Shown piece by piece: positions 8,704 through 17,805 of a DNA stretch of 64,000 nucleotides. The notes beneath the pieces were generated by a model. That model made no database searches. It was given only the letters and a program-made list of their open reading frames with translations, and was not told the DNA's origin. The DNA lies in assembly GCA_036625225.1 (NCBI GenBank), contig JAZKUF010000002.1, positions 62,001-126,000 on the forward strand, in the 5' to 3' direction. How positions within the stretch are numbered: position 1 is the first letter of the stretch; each line of letters starts with the position of its first letter. The stretch comes from Accumulibacter jenkinsii (GTDB lineage Bacteria > Pseudomonadota > Gammaproteobacteria > Burkholderiales > Rhodocyclaceae). The position numbers and the translations under genes were made by a program.

Positions 8704-8737
8704 CTGGATTTCCCTCCGCTGACTGAGGTTTTCAGGT

Positions 8738-9571
8738 TCAACCGTCCGCCTGCGGTTCATGGTCGGCAGTCGCCCGCCATGCCGCCGGGGGGCCGGGGAG
8801 TTGGCGACGCCTGACCGTCTCGAAGAGGCAGATCGCAGCAGCCGCAGCGACATTGAGCGATTCGGTCGCGCCGGGCATCGGAATGTACAGTCGCTGCCGG
8901 GTCGCTGCGAGGACTGTTGAGCGCACCCCCTGCCCTTCGCTGCCGAACACCCAGGCGAGCGATCCCTCGAGCGGGGCCGAATAGAGGCTTTCCGACCCCA
9001 TCAGCGAGGTGGCCACGGCCTGGCCGCGGTAGGCGTCGAGGAAAGCGGGCAGATCGCGGCCTTCGTGCAGGGCGAGCTGGAAGTGTGTCCCCATCGCCGC
9101 GCGCAGGGTCTTGGGCGACCAGACCTGGGCGCAATCGGGTGAGAGGAGGATCTGACGAAAACCGGCAGCCGCCGCGCTGCGCAGGATCGAGCCGACATTG
9201 CCGGGATCCTGAAGACCATCGAGCAGCACCGTATCCGCTTCGTAGTCGATCGCCCGCACCGGCTGCGGCCAGCGGACGACGGCCATGATGCCGCTCGGTG
9301 TGTCGACCAGCGCGAGTTCGGCGAACAGGGGTTCGGCAAGCAGGGTCACCGTGCTGCCGGCGGCAACCAGATAGCGAGCGATTTCCAGCCGCTCGGCGCC
9401 GCTGGCGCTGACGACGATCTCTTCAGGCGGTCCGCAGTGCTTGCCGTAAGCCTCGATCAGGTGCATGCCGTCGAGCAGCAGGAGACCCTGTCGACGTCGC
9501 TCCCGGCCGCTCGCGGCGAGTCTTTTCAACGCCTTGTAATGCGCATTGGCGCGCGAATCGATCCGTCTCAC
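8738..9571 (-). CDS. TrmH/SpoU family RNA 2'-O-methyltransferase
   Basis: A 277-residue SPOUT methyltransferase that transfers a methyl group from S-adenosylmethionine to the 2'-hydroxyl of a tRNA or rRNA base. A substrate-binding N-terminal domain (to about residue 100) precedes the knotted catalytic domain. Family motifs are LLDGLQDPGNVGSILRSAAAAG, LAWVFGSEGQGV and PMPGATESLNVAAAAAI. The start is a GTG at 9569-9571 that overlaps the rnhB stop (GTGA), which supports translational coupling. It is the last gene of the long lpx cluster. The exact target RNA position is not evident. Confidence 0.88.
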   Translation of the reverse strand: MRRIDSRANAHYKALKRLAASGRERRRQGLLLLDGMHLIEAYGKHCGPPEEIVVSASGAERLEIARYLVAAGSTVTLLAEPLFAELALVDTPSGIMAVVRWPQPVRAIDYEADTVLLDGLQDPGNVGSILRSAAAAGFRQILLSPDCAQVWSPKTLRAAMGTHFQLALHEGRDLPAFLDAYRGQAVATSLMGSESLYSAPLEGSLAWVFGSEGQGVRSTVLAATRQRLYIPMPGATESLNVAAAAAICLFETVRRRQLPGPPAAWRATADHEPQADG

Positions 9572-10167
9572 GAGCGGTTCAGGCGGGCGACCGGGCCGAA
9601 GCTCCCCCGATGGTGGGCGGTGGCGCCGTGTTCGCGCAAAGCCTGCAGATGAAAAGCGGTCGGATAACCCATGTGGCGGTCGAAGCCGTATTGCGGATGG
9701 GCAAGGTGGAGTTCGCGCATGCCGGCATCGCGGACGGTCTTGGCGAGAATCGACGCGGCAGCGATAGCGGCAATCGTGCCATCGCCACCGACGATCGCTT
9801 CAACCGGGTAAGGCAGTTGCGGACAACGATTGCCATCGACGAGAACCACCAGCGGCAGCAGGCCATGCTCGGCAACGAGGGCGGCGACGGCGCGCTGCAT
9901 GGCGAGCAGACTGGCCTGCAGGATATTGATCCGGTCGATTTCCTCAACGCTCGCGGCAGCGACCGCCCAGGCCAGCGCCCGCAAACGAATCTGTTCGGCC
10001 AGCGCTTCCCGCCGACGAGCGGAGAGCCGCTTGGAATCGTCGAGGCCGGCGATCGGGCACACCGGATCGAGGATCACCGCAGCGGCCAGCACCGGCCCGG
10101 CCAGCGGACCCCGGCCGGCTTCGTCGACGCCACAGATCAGCCCCTCAGGCTGCAGCAGGGGCCGCAT
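9568..10167 (-). CDS. rnhB: Ribonuclease HII
   Basis: A 199-residue endonuclease that cleaves RNA in RNA-DNA hybrids and removes misincorporated ribonucleotides. The catalytic acids are visible in GVDEAGRGPLAGPV at the N-terminus and in LVDGN in the middle. KTVRDAGM and HPQYGFDRHMGYPT are typical of the family. The ATG at 10165-10167 lies inside the 3' end of lpxB (23-base overlap). The stop overlaps the next gene. The lpxB-rnhB adjacency is common in Gram-negative bacteria. Confidence 0.95.
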   Translation of the reverse strand: MRPLLQPEGLICGVDEAGRGPLAGPVLAAAVILDPVCPIAGLDDSKRLSARRREALAEQIRLRALAWAVAAASVEEIDRINILQASLLAMQRAVAALVAEHGLLPLVVLVDGNRCPQLPYPVEAIVGGDGTIAAIAAASILAKTVRDAGMRELHLAHPQYGFDRHMGYPTAFHLQALREHGATAHHRGSFGPVARLNRS

Positions 10168-11329
10168 GGTCGCGAACGTCTGGCGCCAGGCACTCGATGA
10201 CCGCCGCGGCCGCTTTCTCGTCGGCATTCTGCCGCAGTTGCAGGTGCATCTCGCGGAACAGCGCCCTGATCCGCTGGCAAACCGGCTTGTCGGCGTACAG
10301 ATTGAGCAGGGCCTGCGCGAGGTTGTCAGGCGTCGCGTCGTCCTGGATGAACTCGGGCACCACGAACTGCCCCGCCAGCACATTGGGCAGGCCGACATAG
10401 GGCAGGTAGCCCATGCCGCGCATCAGGCGATAGGAAAGCGGCGCCATCTTGTAGACGATGGCCATCGGCCGCTTGAGCAGCGCCGCCTCAAGCGTCGCCG
10501 TCCCGCTCGCGACCAGCACCAGGTCGGCGGCCATCATCGCCTGGTGGGCATGACCAAACAGCAGGCGAATCGGCAACTGCTGCGCCGAGCAGCGCTGCAG
10601 CGCGCTTTCGAACAGCGCGCGCGTCTCCCGGGTGGCCAGCGGAACGAGGAAAACGGCATTCGGGAGGCTCTGATGGAGCCGGCGAGCGGTCTCGATGAAG
10701 GTCGGCGCCATGTACTGCAGTTCGGACTGCCGACTGCCCGGCAAGAGGGCAAAGACCGCTTCCTGCGATGACAGGCCAAGCACTTCCCTCGCCTGGTCGC
10801 GGCAGTCTTCGAGCGGCAGCATGTCGGCCAGCGGATGTCCGACGTAGGTCACGGCAATTCCCTGCTGCTCGTAGAGTGCGGGTTCGAACGGAAAAAGCGC
10901 GAGCACGCGTGAAACGGCCGCGCCGATCTTGTGAATGCGTTCACCCCGCCAGGCCCAGATCGATGGGCTGACATAATGGATGGTCGGGATGCCGTGCTGC
11001 TTCAACGGTTTTTCCAGCCCGAGGTTGAAGTCCGGCGCATCGACCCCGATGAACACATCCGGTGGCTCGGCCAGCAGGCGACGTCTGAGGTCGCGGCGGA
11101 TGCCGACGATTTCATGGTAGTGCCTGAGCACTTCGACATAGCCGCGAACGGCCAGTTTTTCGAGCGGATACCAGGCATCGAAGTCGAAACCCTGCATCCT
11201 CGGACCGCCGATGCCGAAGAAGACGGCGTTCGGCAGCCTCGCCCGCAGCGCCTGGATCAGCTGGCTGGCCAGCAGGTCGCCCGATGCTTCGCCAGCCACC
11301 ATGGCGATCCGGACGACGGCCGGCGTCAT
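10145..11329 (-). CDS. lpxB: Lipid-A-disaccharide synthase
   Basis: A 394-residue GT-B glycosyltransferase that joins UDP-2,3-diacylglucosamine and lipid X to form the lipid A disaccharide at the inner membrane. The N-terminal AGEASGDLLASQLI motif is the LpxB signature. IDAPDF-like residues appear as GVDAPDFNLGLEK, followed by YYVSPSIWAWR-like HYVSPSIWAWRGERI. The C-terminal domain has LVASGTATLEAALLKRPM, the sugar-nucleotide site. The ATG at 11327-11329 overlaps the lpxA stop. Confidence 0.97.
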   Translation of the reverse strand: MTPAVVRIAMVAGEASGDLLASQLIQALRARLPNAVFFGIGGPRMQGFDFDAWYPLEKLAVRGYVEVLRHYHEIVGIRRDLRRRLLAEPPDVFIGVDAPDFNLGLEKPLKQHGIPTIHYVSPSIWAWRGERIHKIGAAVSRVLALFPFEPALYEQQGIAVTYVGHPLADMLPLEDCRDQAREVLGLSSQEAVFALLPGSRQSELQYMAPTFIETARRLHQSLPNAVFLVPLATRETRALFESALQRCSAQQLPIRLLFGHAHQAMMAADLVLVASGTATLEAALLKRPMAIVYKMAPLSYRLMRGMGYLPYVGLPNVLAGQFVVPEFIQDDATPDNLAQALLNLYADKPVCQRIRALFREMHLQLRQNADEKAAAAVIECLAPDVRDHAAPAAA

Positions 11330-12096
11330 CGAATGATGCCGCGCTTCGAGACCGCGAGGAAATCGATCAGCGGCTGAATCTCCGGGTGTTCAACGACCTC
11401 TTCGGCCAGTTTGGCGCGCGCCTCTTCGAGCATCAGGCCGGATTTGTAGAGGGTGCGGTAAGCGCGCTTCAAGGCCAGCAGCGCCGCCGGCGAGAAACCC
11501 CGCCGCTTGAGTCCTTCGGCGTTGATGCCGAACGGACTGGCGGTATTGCCGGCGGCCATGACGAAAGGGGGGATGTCCTGCAGGACCACCGTCCCGACCG
11601 CAGTCATGGTGTGTGCGCCGAGTCGGCAGAATTGATGCACCCCGGTGTAGCCGCCGAGAATCGCCCAGTCACCGATGTGGACATGGCCTGCGAGCTGCGC
11701 GTTGTTGGCAAACACCGTCCGGTTACCGACCTGGCAATCGTGCGCGATGTGCACATAGGCCATGACCCAGTTGTCGTCGCCGACGCGGGTCACGCCCACG
11801 TCCTGGGCAGTGCCGACATTGAACGAGCAGAACTCGCGAATCGTGTTGCGGTCGCCAATCTCCAGTCGCGTCGGTTCGCCGCCGTATTTCTTGTCCTGTG
11901 GCACTTCGCCGAGCGAACAGAACTGGAAGATGCGGTTCTCGCAGCCAATTCGCGTCCGTCCGCAGATCACCACATGCGGACCGATCATCGTCTGGTCGCC
12001 AATCTCGACGTGTTCGCCGATGATCGAATAGGCGCCCACCGTGACCTGGGCGCCGAGCCGGGCGCCGGGGTGGATGATTGCTGTCGGGTGAATCAT
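11326..12096 (-). CDS. lpxA: UDP-N-acetylglucosamine O-acyltransferase
   Basis: A 256-residue trimeric left-handed beta-helix enzyme catalysing the first step of lipid A synthesis, transfer of a 3-hydroxyacyl chain from acyl carrier protein to UDP-GlcNAc. Hexapeptide repeats run from IHPTAIIHPGA to about residue 180. The catalytic His region is visible as AYVHIAHDCQVGN, with GGYTGVHQFCRLG after it. A helical C-terminal domain follows. The start is the ATG at 12094-12096. It lies 16 bp after fabZ in the lpxD-fabZ-lpxA-lpxB order known from many Gram-negatives. Confidence 0.97.
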   Translation of the reverse strand: MIHPTAIIHPGARLGAQVTVGAYSIIGEHVEIGDQTMIGPHVVICGRTRIGCENRIFQFCSLGEVPQDKKYGGEPTRLEIGDRNTIREFCSFNVGTAQDVGVTRVGDDNWVMAYVHIAHDCQVGNRTVFANNAQLAGHVHIGDWAILGGYTGVHQFCRLGAHTMTAVGTVVLQDIPPFVMAAGNTASPFGINAEGLKRRGFSPAALLALKRAYRTLYKSGLMLEEARAKLAEEVVEHPEIQPLIDFLAVSKRGIIR

Positions 12097-12112
12097 TGCC
12101 TCGCCAGGCCTT

Positions 12113-12550
12113 TCAGGCAACATCGCGCTTGGCACACATCAGCTCGGCTTCGGCGACGATGGCGCCATCGACCATCGCTTCTGCCTTGTATTTCCAGATG
12201 CCGCGCATCTGGCGCAGGATGCGCACATGCAGATGCAACTGATCGCCCGCGGTCACCGGCTTCTTGAAACGGGCGTGATCGATGCCGACGAAGTAGAAGA
12301 CCGAGTTCGCGTCAGGCTTCTCGCCCATGGTTTTGAACGACAGGATGCCTGCCGCCTGGGCCAGGGCCTCCATGATCAGGACGCCCGGCATGACCGGGTG
12401 ATGCGGGAAGTGGCCGGCGAAAAAGGGTTCGTTGATGGTGATGTTCTTGTACGCATGGATGGCCTTTCCGGGCTCGCAATCGATTACCCGATCCACCAGC
12501 AGAAAGGGATAACGATGCGGCAGGTGCTCGATGATTTCGTGTATATCCAT
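12113..12550 (-). CDS. fabZ: 3-hydroxyacyl-[acyl-carrier-protein] dehydratase
   Basis: A 145-residue hot-dog-fold dehydratase of fatty acid elongation. Typical motifs are LPHRYPFLLVDRV at the N-terminus and the catalytic His loop GHFPHHPVMPGVLIMEA with the Glu in MEALAQAAG. The ATG at 12548-12550 (MDIHEI) is preferred; an in-frame TTG three codons upstream overlaps the lpxD stop and is less likely. It competes with LpxA for hydroxyacyl chains, so its place between lpxD and lpxA links phospholipid and lipid A synthesis. Confidence 0.96.
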   Translation of the reverse strand: MDIHEIIEHLPHRYPFLLVDRVIDCEPGKAIHAYKNITINEPFFAGHFPHHPVMPGVLIMEALAQAAGILSFKTMGEKPDANSVFYFVGIDHARFKKPVTAGDQLHLHVRILRQMRGIWKYKAEAMVDGAIVAEAELMCAKRDVA

Positions 12551-12555
12551 TGCAG

Positions 12556-13587
12556 TCAAGGCTTTTTCTCCATTCGTTCGAGGGTCTTCTCAAGCTCGGC
12601 GACGCGCTCGGCAAGCTTCGCGAGGCGTCTGATCTGCGGCGCATTGTGCAACCAGTCGCTGTGCGCTTCCAGCGGGAAGATGCTGGTGTACTGACCCGGC
12701 CGCGGCAGGCTGCGGGTGACCATGGTGCCGGCCGAGATGTGCACGTCGTCGGCGAGTTCGAGGTGGCCGATGATCATCCCGGCGCCGCCGACCGTACAGC
12801 GACGGCCGATCCGGGTACTGCCGGCGATGCCGACACAGCCGGCCATCGCCGCATGGTCGCCGATGCGAACGTTGTGGCCGACCTGAATCTGATTGTCGAG
12901 CTTGACCCCATCGCCGATCAGCGTGTCGTCGAGTGCTCCGCGATCAATCGACGTATTGGCGCCGATCTCGACGTCGTCTCCGATCAGCACGCGCCCGATC
13001 TGCGGAATCTTCACCCAGCGCTCGCCTTCCCGGGCAAAGCCGAAACCATCGCTACCGATCACCGCGCCGGCGTGGATGATCGCCCGTCGGCCGATCACAC
13101 AGCCGTGATAGACGACGACGTTCGGGTAGAGCAGGCAGTCGTCGCCAAGCGAGACGCCGTCACCGATCACGCAGCCGGGATAGAGGGTGACGTTGTCGCC
13201 GAGGCAGACCCGTTCGCCGATGACGACATTCTCGCCAATACTCGCCGAGGGCGGCAGCGCCGAATGAACCACCGCGCGCGGATGGACGCCGGGGGTTCGT
13301 CGCGCCGGCGGATTGAGCAGCGCCACCACGCGCGCGTAGTAGGCGTAGGCATTCGCGTCGACGATTCGCGGCCGGTCGGTGTCGGCGGCAAACCGGGGCG
13401 GAACGATTACCGCCGCCGCCCGGGTGGTCTGCAGCTGCGTCCGGTATTTGGGATTGGCGAGAAAAGCGATCTGATCTGATTCCGCTGACAGCAGCGTGCC
13501 GACCTGAGACACGGTGACCGAACCTTCGCCTCGCAACTCGCCCCCGAGTCGGGCGACGATTTCGTCCAGTCGCAGACCTTCTGGCAC
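12556..13587 (-). CDS. lpxD: UDP-3-O-acylglucosamine N-acyltransferase
   Basis: A 343-residue acyltransferase of the third lipid A step. An N-terminal uridine-binding domain (to about 100, with AFLANPKYRTQL) is followed by left-handed helix hexapeptide repeats. The catalytic His region is QIQVGHNVRIGDHAAMAG. A C-terminal helix runs to the end. The start is a GTG at 13585-13587 with GGAG upstream; the nearby ATG at 13587-13589 is in another frame. It follows skp by 23 bp. Confidence 0.96.
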   Translation of the reverse strand: MPEGLRLDEIVARLGGELRGEGSVTVSQVGTLLSAESDQIAFLANPKYRTQLQTTRAAAVIVPPRFAADTDRPRIVDANAYAYYARVVALLNPPARRTPGVHPRAVVHSALPPSASIGENVVIGERVCLGDNVTLYPGCVIGDGVSLGDDCLLYPNVVVYHGCVIGRRAIIHAGAVIGSDGFGFAREGERWVKIPQIGRVLIGDDVEIGANTSIDRGALDDTLIGDGVKLDNQIQVGHNVRIGDHAAMAGCVGIAGSTRIGRRCTVGGAGMIIGHLELADDVHISAGTMVTRSLPRPGQYTSIFPLEAHSDWLHNAPQIRRLAKLAERVAELEKTLERMEKKP

Positions 13588-13610
13588 ATCGACTCCAGCG
13601 ATCTGGTGAG

Positions 13611-14132
13611 TTACTTGGCAGCGTCGCGGGGTTCGGACAGCGCCTTGATGACCTTGTCGGTAATGTCGAGACGCGGGCTGACCCAGACCACGTCCTGGAC
13701 GATCAGGTCGTACTTTTCGCTATCGGCGAGTTGCTTGATCGCCTTGTTGGCCTTTTCGATGATCGCCGCGTTCTCTTCATTCTGGCGCAGGTTCAGGTCT
13801 TCGCGAAACTCGCGTTGCTTGCGTTGAAACTCTCTCGACAATTCGGCGAGATCCTTTTCCCTCGCGCGACGATCCGCTTCAGCCATCGTCGGCCCGCCCT
13901 TCTCTAGCGACTCCTGCAAACCCTGAACCTGCTTGGCCAGGCGCTGCAAATCCTGGTCGCGCTTGGAGAATTCCTGCTCGATCTTCTTGGCTGCTCTCAC
14001 CGCGGCAGGTGCATCGCGAAAAAGCCGCTGGGTATTGACGTAACCGACCTTGAGTGGTTCGACCGCCGAAGCGTAAGACACCGGCAAGTAAGCCATAAAC
14101 GCCACAAGAAACGTGGCCATCGTTCTCTTCAA
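13611..14132 (-). CDS. skp: Periplasmic chaperone Skp/OmpH
   Basis: A 173-residue OmpH family chaperone that holds unfolded outer-membrane proteins in the periplasm and hands them to the BAM complex. A signal peptide ends near SYASA (about residue 22). KVGYVNTQRLFRDAPA starts the core, and a long charged coiled-coil from about 50 to 130 forms the tentacles. The start is a TTG at 14130-14132, chosen because AGGAG sits seven bases upstream; the ATG four codons in is too far from that site. It lies 15 bp downstream of bamA. Confidence 0.93.
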   Translation of the reverse strand: MKRTMATFLVAFMAYLPVSYASAVEPLKVGYVNTQRLFRDAPAAVRAAKKIEQEFSKRDQDLQRLAKQVQGLQESLEKGGPTMAEADRRAREKDLAELSREFQRKQREFREDLNLRQNEENAAIIEKANKAIKQLADSEKYDLIVQDVVWVSPRLDITDKVIKALSEPRDAAK

Positions 14133-14147
14133 GCTGATTCTCCTGGA

Positions 14148-16433
14148 TTAAAAGGTCGTGCCCATCTGGAACTGGAACTTCTGCAGTTTATCATTACTTT
14201 TCTCGTTGATCGGCTGACCATAACTGAATCTCAGCGGTCCGAGCGGCGAGATCCAGGCGGCAGTCAGACCCACCGACATGCGCAATCCTTCCTCCGAGAA
14301 GGTGTACTGGTCGGTGAAAACGTTGCCGGCATCGAAGAACGGACCCAGACGAAGCGACTTGTCGAACCCCGGCAGCGGCATCAACAGTTCGGCGTTGAGC
14401 ACCACCTTGCGCGTTCCCCCGAGTCGCGTATCCGGGTCAGTCACCTCTACCGGACCGAGACTGGCCGTGTCGTAACCGCGAACCGAGCCCACCCCGCCGG
14501 CGTAGAAGTTCTTGTAGAACGGCAGCGTCTGACCCTGCAGGCCGTCGGCGTAGCCGAGTTCGGCATTGACCATCAGCACGAGGTCCCGGGTCAGCGAAAA
14601 ATATTGCTGATTCTGATAGGTGAGGCGATAGAAGGAGAGATCCACCCCCGGAATGGCGACCTCGATGCCCGCTTTTTGGATGCCCCCGCTGGTCGTGTAG
14701 ATCGCACTGTTGCGGGTATCCCGGGTCCAGTAAACGCTTGCCGGCAGGGTGATGTTCGAGTCGCCGTTCTCGGCCTGAAATTCGATGTACTGGACCGGCG
14801 TCACGCCGGGGGTGATCGGGTCGATGTCGATGATCGTCTGATCGACCGCCAGGCCAAAAGTCAGCGTCTCCTTCTCGTCGATCGGAAAACCGAAGCGGAT
14901 GCCGCCGCCGGTCGACTGGGACTTGAACGCATAGCCCAGTGAAGTCGGGTTGAGCTTGCGGTGATACAGGTCGAAGCCCTGGCTGATCCCGTCAACCGTG
15001 AAATACGGATTGGTATAGTTGATCCCGAGCGTGCGGTTCAGCTTGCCGGTGTTGACCTGCAGGGCCAGGAATTTGCCGCTGCCGAAGATGTTGGACTGCG
15101 AGATCGATCCCGAGAGGACCACTTTTTCGGCACTCGAGTAGCCAGCACCGAGCGAGATGTTGCCGGTCGATTTCTCGGCCACATTGACGTTCACGTCCAC
15201 CTGATCGATGGTGCCCGGAACCGGCGGGGTTTCGACGTTGACCTCACCGAAGTAACCGGTGCGATCGATCCGCTCGCGCGAAGCCTTGACCCGCTCGGCG
15301 TCATACCAGGCGCCTTCCATCTGGCGCATCTCCTGGCGAATGACCTCGTCACGCGTCTTCGAGTTGCCGGTGATGTTGATCCGGCGAACGTAGGTCCGCT
15401 TTCCCGGATCGACGAAAATCGTAAACGCGACCTGATGCTTCTCCTTGTCGAGTTCCGGTGCGGCATTGACGTTGGCAAAGGCATAGCCCTGGGCGCCCAG
15501 TTTATCGGCGATCGCCTTGGTGCTCTCGTTGAGTTTTTCGCGCGAGAAGACGTCGCCGGGCCTGATCGTCACCGATTTCCTGAATTCCTCCTCGGGCAGT
15601 GTGAGATCGCCGGCCAGCTTGACCGATGAAACGACGTAACGCTCCCCCTCGTTGATGCCGATCGTGATGTAGATTTCCTTCTTGTCGGGCGTTATCGCGA
15701 CCTGCGTCGACTCGATGCTGAATTCCAGGTAACCGCGATCGAGGTAATAGGAGCGCAAGGTCTCGAGGTCGGCTGACAGCTTCTGTTTCGAATACTGGTC
15801 GCTTTTGGTATACCAGCTGATCCAGGTCGGCGTCTTCTGCTGCAAGGCAGCGAGCAGGTCCTTCTCCCGGAAGGCGTGGACACCGACCAGGTTGATCTGC
15901 TTGATGCGCGCCGTCTCGCCTTCGTCGATATTGAAGTTGATCGCGACACGGTTGCGCTCGAGCGGGGTGATCGTCGTCGTGATCGTCGCCGCGTACCTGC
16001 CGCGCGAAAGATACTGTCGCTTCAACTCCTGCTCGGCCTTCTCGAGCGTGGCCCGGTCGAAGGTGCGCGAAACCGCCACCCCGACCTCTTTCAGGCCCTT
16101 GATCAATTGATCCTTGTCGAACTCCTTGAGACCGACGAAATCGATCAGGGCAATCGCCGGACGCTCCTCGACGACGACGATGACGACTTCGCCATCGGTC
16201 TCTATCCGGACGTCCTTGAAGAAACCGGTCGCGAACAGCGTCTTGATCGCTTGCGCGGCCTTGTCATCGGTCATCGTATCGCCGACCTTGATCGGCAGGT
16301 AGCTGAAAACCGTACCGGCCTCGACGCGTTGAATTCCCTCAAGGCGGATGTCCCGGACCGTAAACGGATCCACGGCCGCCGCAGCGGAGACAAAAAGAGT
16401 CGCCATCAGACCTGCGAGCAGGTTTTTCTTCAT
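14148..16433 (-). CDS. bamA: Outer membrane protein assembly factor BamA
   Basis: A 761-residue Omp85 protein, the central pore of the beta-barrel assembly machine. A signal peptide (about residues 1-20) is followed by five POTRA domains to about residue 420 and a C-terminal barrel. Barrel landmarks are VRGYDTASLGP (the VRGF-type motif of loop 6), LRFSYGQPI and the terminal aromatic residue in MGTTF. The ATG at 16431-16433 (MKKNLLAGLM) begins the signal peptide; the frame opens further upstream only as a shadow of rseP. It follows rseP by 4 bp. Confidence 0.97.
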   Translation of the reverse strand: MKKNLLAGLMATLFVSAAAAVDPFTVRDIRLEGIQRVEAGTVFSYLPIKVGDTMTDDKAAQAIKTLFATGFFKDVRIETDGEVVIVVVEERPAIALIDFVGLKEFDKDQLIKGLKEVGVAVSRTFDRATLEKAEQELKRQYLSRGRYAATITTTITPLERNRVAINFNIDEGETARIKQINLVGVHAFREKDLLAALQQKTPTWISWYTKSDQYSKQKLSADLETLRSYYLDRGYLEFSIESTQVAITPDKKEIYITIGINEGERYVVSSVKLAGDLTLPEEEFRKSVTIRPGDVFSREKLNESTKAIADKLGAQGYAFANVNAAPELDKEKHQVAFTIFVDPGKRTYVRRINITGNSKTRDEVIRQEMRQMEGAWYDAERVKASRERIDRTGYFGEVNVETPPVPGTIDQVDVNVNVAEKSTGNISLGAGYSSAEKVVLSGSISQSNIFGSGKFLALQVNTGKLNRTLGINYTNPYFTVDGISQGFDLYHRKLNPTSLGYAFKSQSTGGGIRFGFPIDEKETLTFGLAVDQTIIDIDPITPGVTPVQYIEFQAENGDSNITLPASVYWTRDTRNSAIYTTSGGIQKAGIEVAIPGVDLSFYRLTYQNQQYFSLTRDLVLMVNAELGYADGLQGQTLPFYKNFYAGGVGSVRGYDTASLGPVEVTDPDTRLGGTRKVVLNAELLMPLPGFDKSLRLGPFFDAGNVFTDQYTFSEEGLRMSVGLTAAWISPLGPLRFSYGQPINEKSNDKLQKFQFQMGTTF

Positions 16434-16437
16434 AAGC

Positions 16438-17805
16438 TCAGCCGGAAAACAATCGATTGATGTCGTTGTAGAAGGCAAACGCCATAAGCATGAGCAGGAG
16501 CGCCAGGCCGATCTGCTGACCGATTTCCATGGTGCGCTCGGAAACTGGCCCACGCTTGATGATTTCGACCAGATAATACAACAAATGCCCGCCATCCAGA
16601 ATCGGGATCGGGAGCAGGTTGAGGACGCCCAGGCTGATGCTCACCAGGGCCATGAACTTCAGATAGTAGTCGATTCCCAGCCGCGCCGACTGGCCGGCGT
16701 AGTCGGCAATGGTCACCGGCCCGCTGATGTTGCGCCAGGAAACCTCGCCGGTCACCATCCTGCCGATCATCAGCAGGGTAAACGCCGACTTGTCCCAGGT
16801 CTCGGCAAGCGCTTTGCCGAGCGCCGACACCGGCCCATAGCTGACGGTGGTCATCAATTCGTCGCGTGCCTGCTTGCTGTCGCGCACCGCCGCCCCGATA
16901 CGACCGATTTCCCGCCCCTGGTCATGGACCAGCGCCGGCGTCAGCGTGACCTCGATGCGCGCAGCGTCACGCTGAAGCGTGACCTGCAGCGCCTCGCCCG
17001 GCGATTGACGAACCGCTTCCACCACCTGCGCCCAGCTGTCGATCGGCTGCTGGTCAATGGTCAGAATTTCATCCCCTGGACGCAGGCCGGCGCTGGCGGC
17101 GGCGCTGTTCGGATTGACCGCACCGAGGATGGGCGGCAGGCGCGGACGATAGATCCTGAATCCCAGCTTTTCGAAGGCATCGCTCTCCCAGCCCGAGCGT
17201 CGAACGACCGACACATCGAGCCGACGGATGGCTATCTCCTGTTGCTGGTTGATCACCTCGAGGTCGACCTGATCTTCATCAGCGGCCCGTTGCAAGAGGA
17301 GCCAGCGCATCTCCTGCCAGGTCCGGACCGGTTCGCCGCCAACCTGCAGCACCAGTTCACCCTCTTCGAGGCCCGCGGCAGCTGCGGGGGTGGCGATCGC
17401 CGGTGCACCGACGATGGGTCTGAACTCTTCGGTGCCGTGCCAGAAAAGACCCCAGTGGAGGACGATCGCCAAAAGAAAGTTGGCCAGCGGCCCGGCAGCA
17501 ACGATCACCATCCGCCGCTGCACCGGCTGCCGATTGAAGCTGCGGTGCAATTCCTCGGCCGGCACCTCGCCTTCACGCTCGTCGAGCATCTTGACATAGC
17601 CGCCGAGCGGAAAGGCAGCGATCGCCCACTCGGTGCGATCCCGGCCCAGGCGTCGCAGCCAGAGCGGCCGGCCAAAGCCGACCGAAAAACGCAGCACCTT
17701 GACGCCGGCCCAGCGCGCCGCCAGATAATGGCCGAACTCATGGACGACGATCAGAATGCCGAGCACCACGGCGAAGGCCGCGAGATAAAAGAGGAAGTTG
17801 CTCAT
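16438..17805 (-). CDS. rseP: Site-2 metalloprotease RseP
   Basis: A 455-residue inner-membrane zinc protease that cuts anti-sigma-E within the membrane. The HExxH motif is visible in the first membrane segment (VVHEFGHYLAARW). Two PDZ domains lie at about 115-310. The second active-site motif is NLLPIPILDGGHLLYY, followed by two more membrane segments. The ATG at 17803-17805 overlaps the dxr stop. Its usual substrate RseA is not encoded next to rpoE in this window, so the target may be elsewhere or different. Confidence 0.96.
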   Translation of the reverse strand: MSNFLFYLAAFAVVLGILIVVHEFGHYLAARWAGVKVLRFSVGFGRPLWLRRLGRDRTEWAIAAFPLGGYVKMLDEREGEVPAEELHRSFNRQPVQRRMVIVAAGPLANFLLAIVLHWGLFWHGTEEFRPIVGAPAIATPAAAAGLEEGELVLQVGGEPVRTWQEMRWLLLQRAADEDQVDLEVINQQQEIAIRRLDVSVVRRSGWESDAFEKLGFRIYRPRLPPILGAVNPNSAAASAGLRPGDEILTIDQQPIDSWAQVVEAVRQSPGEALQVTLQRDAARIEVTLTPALVHDQGREIGRIGAAVRDSKQARDELMTTVSYGPVSALGKALAETWDKSAFTLLMIGRMVTGEVSWRNISGPVTIADYAGQSARLGIDYYLKFMALVSISLGVLNLLPIPILDGGHLLYYLVEIIKRGPVSERTMEIGQQIGLALLLMLMAFAFYNDINRLFSG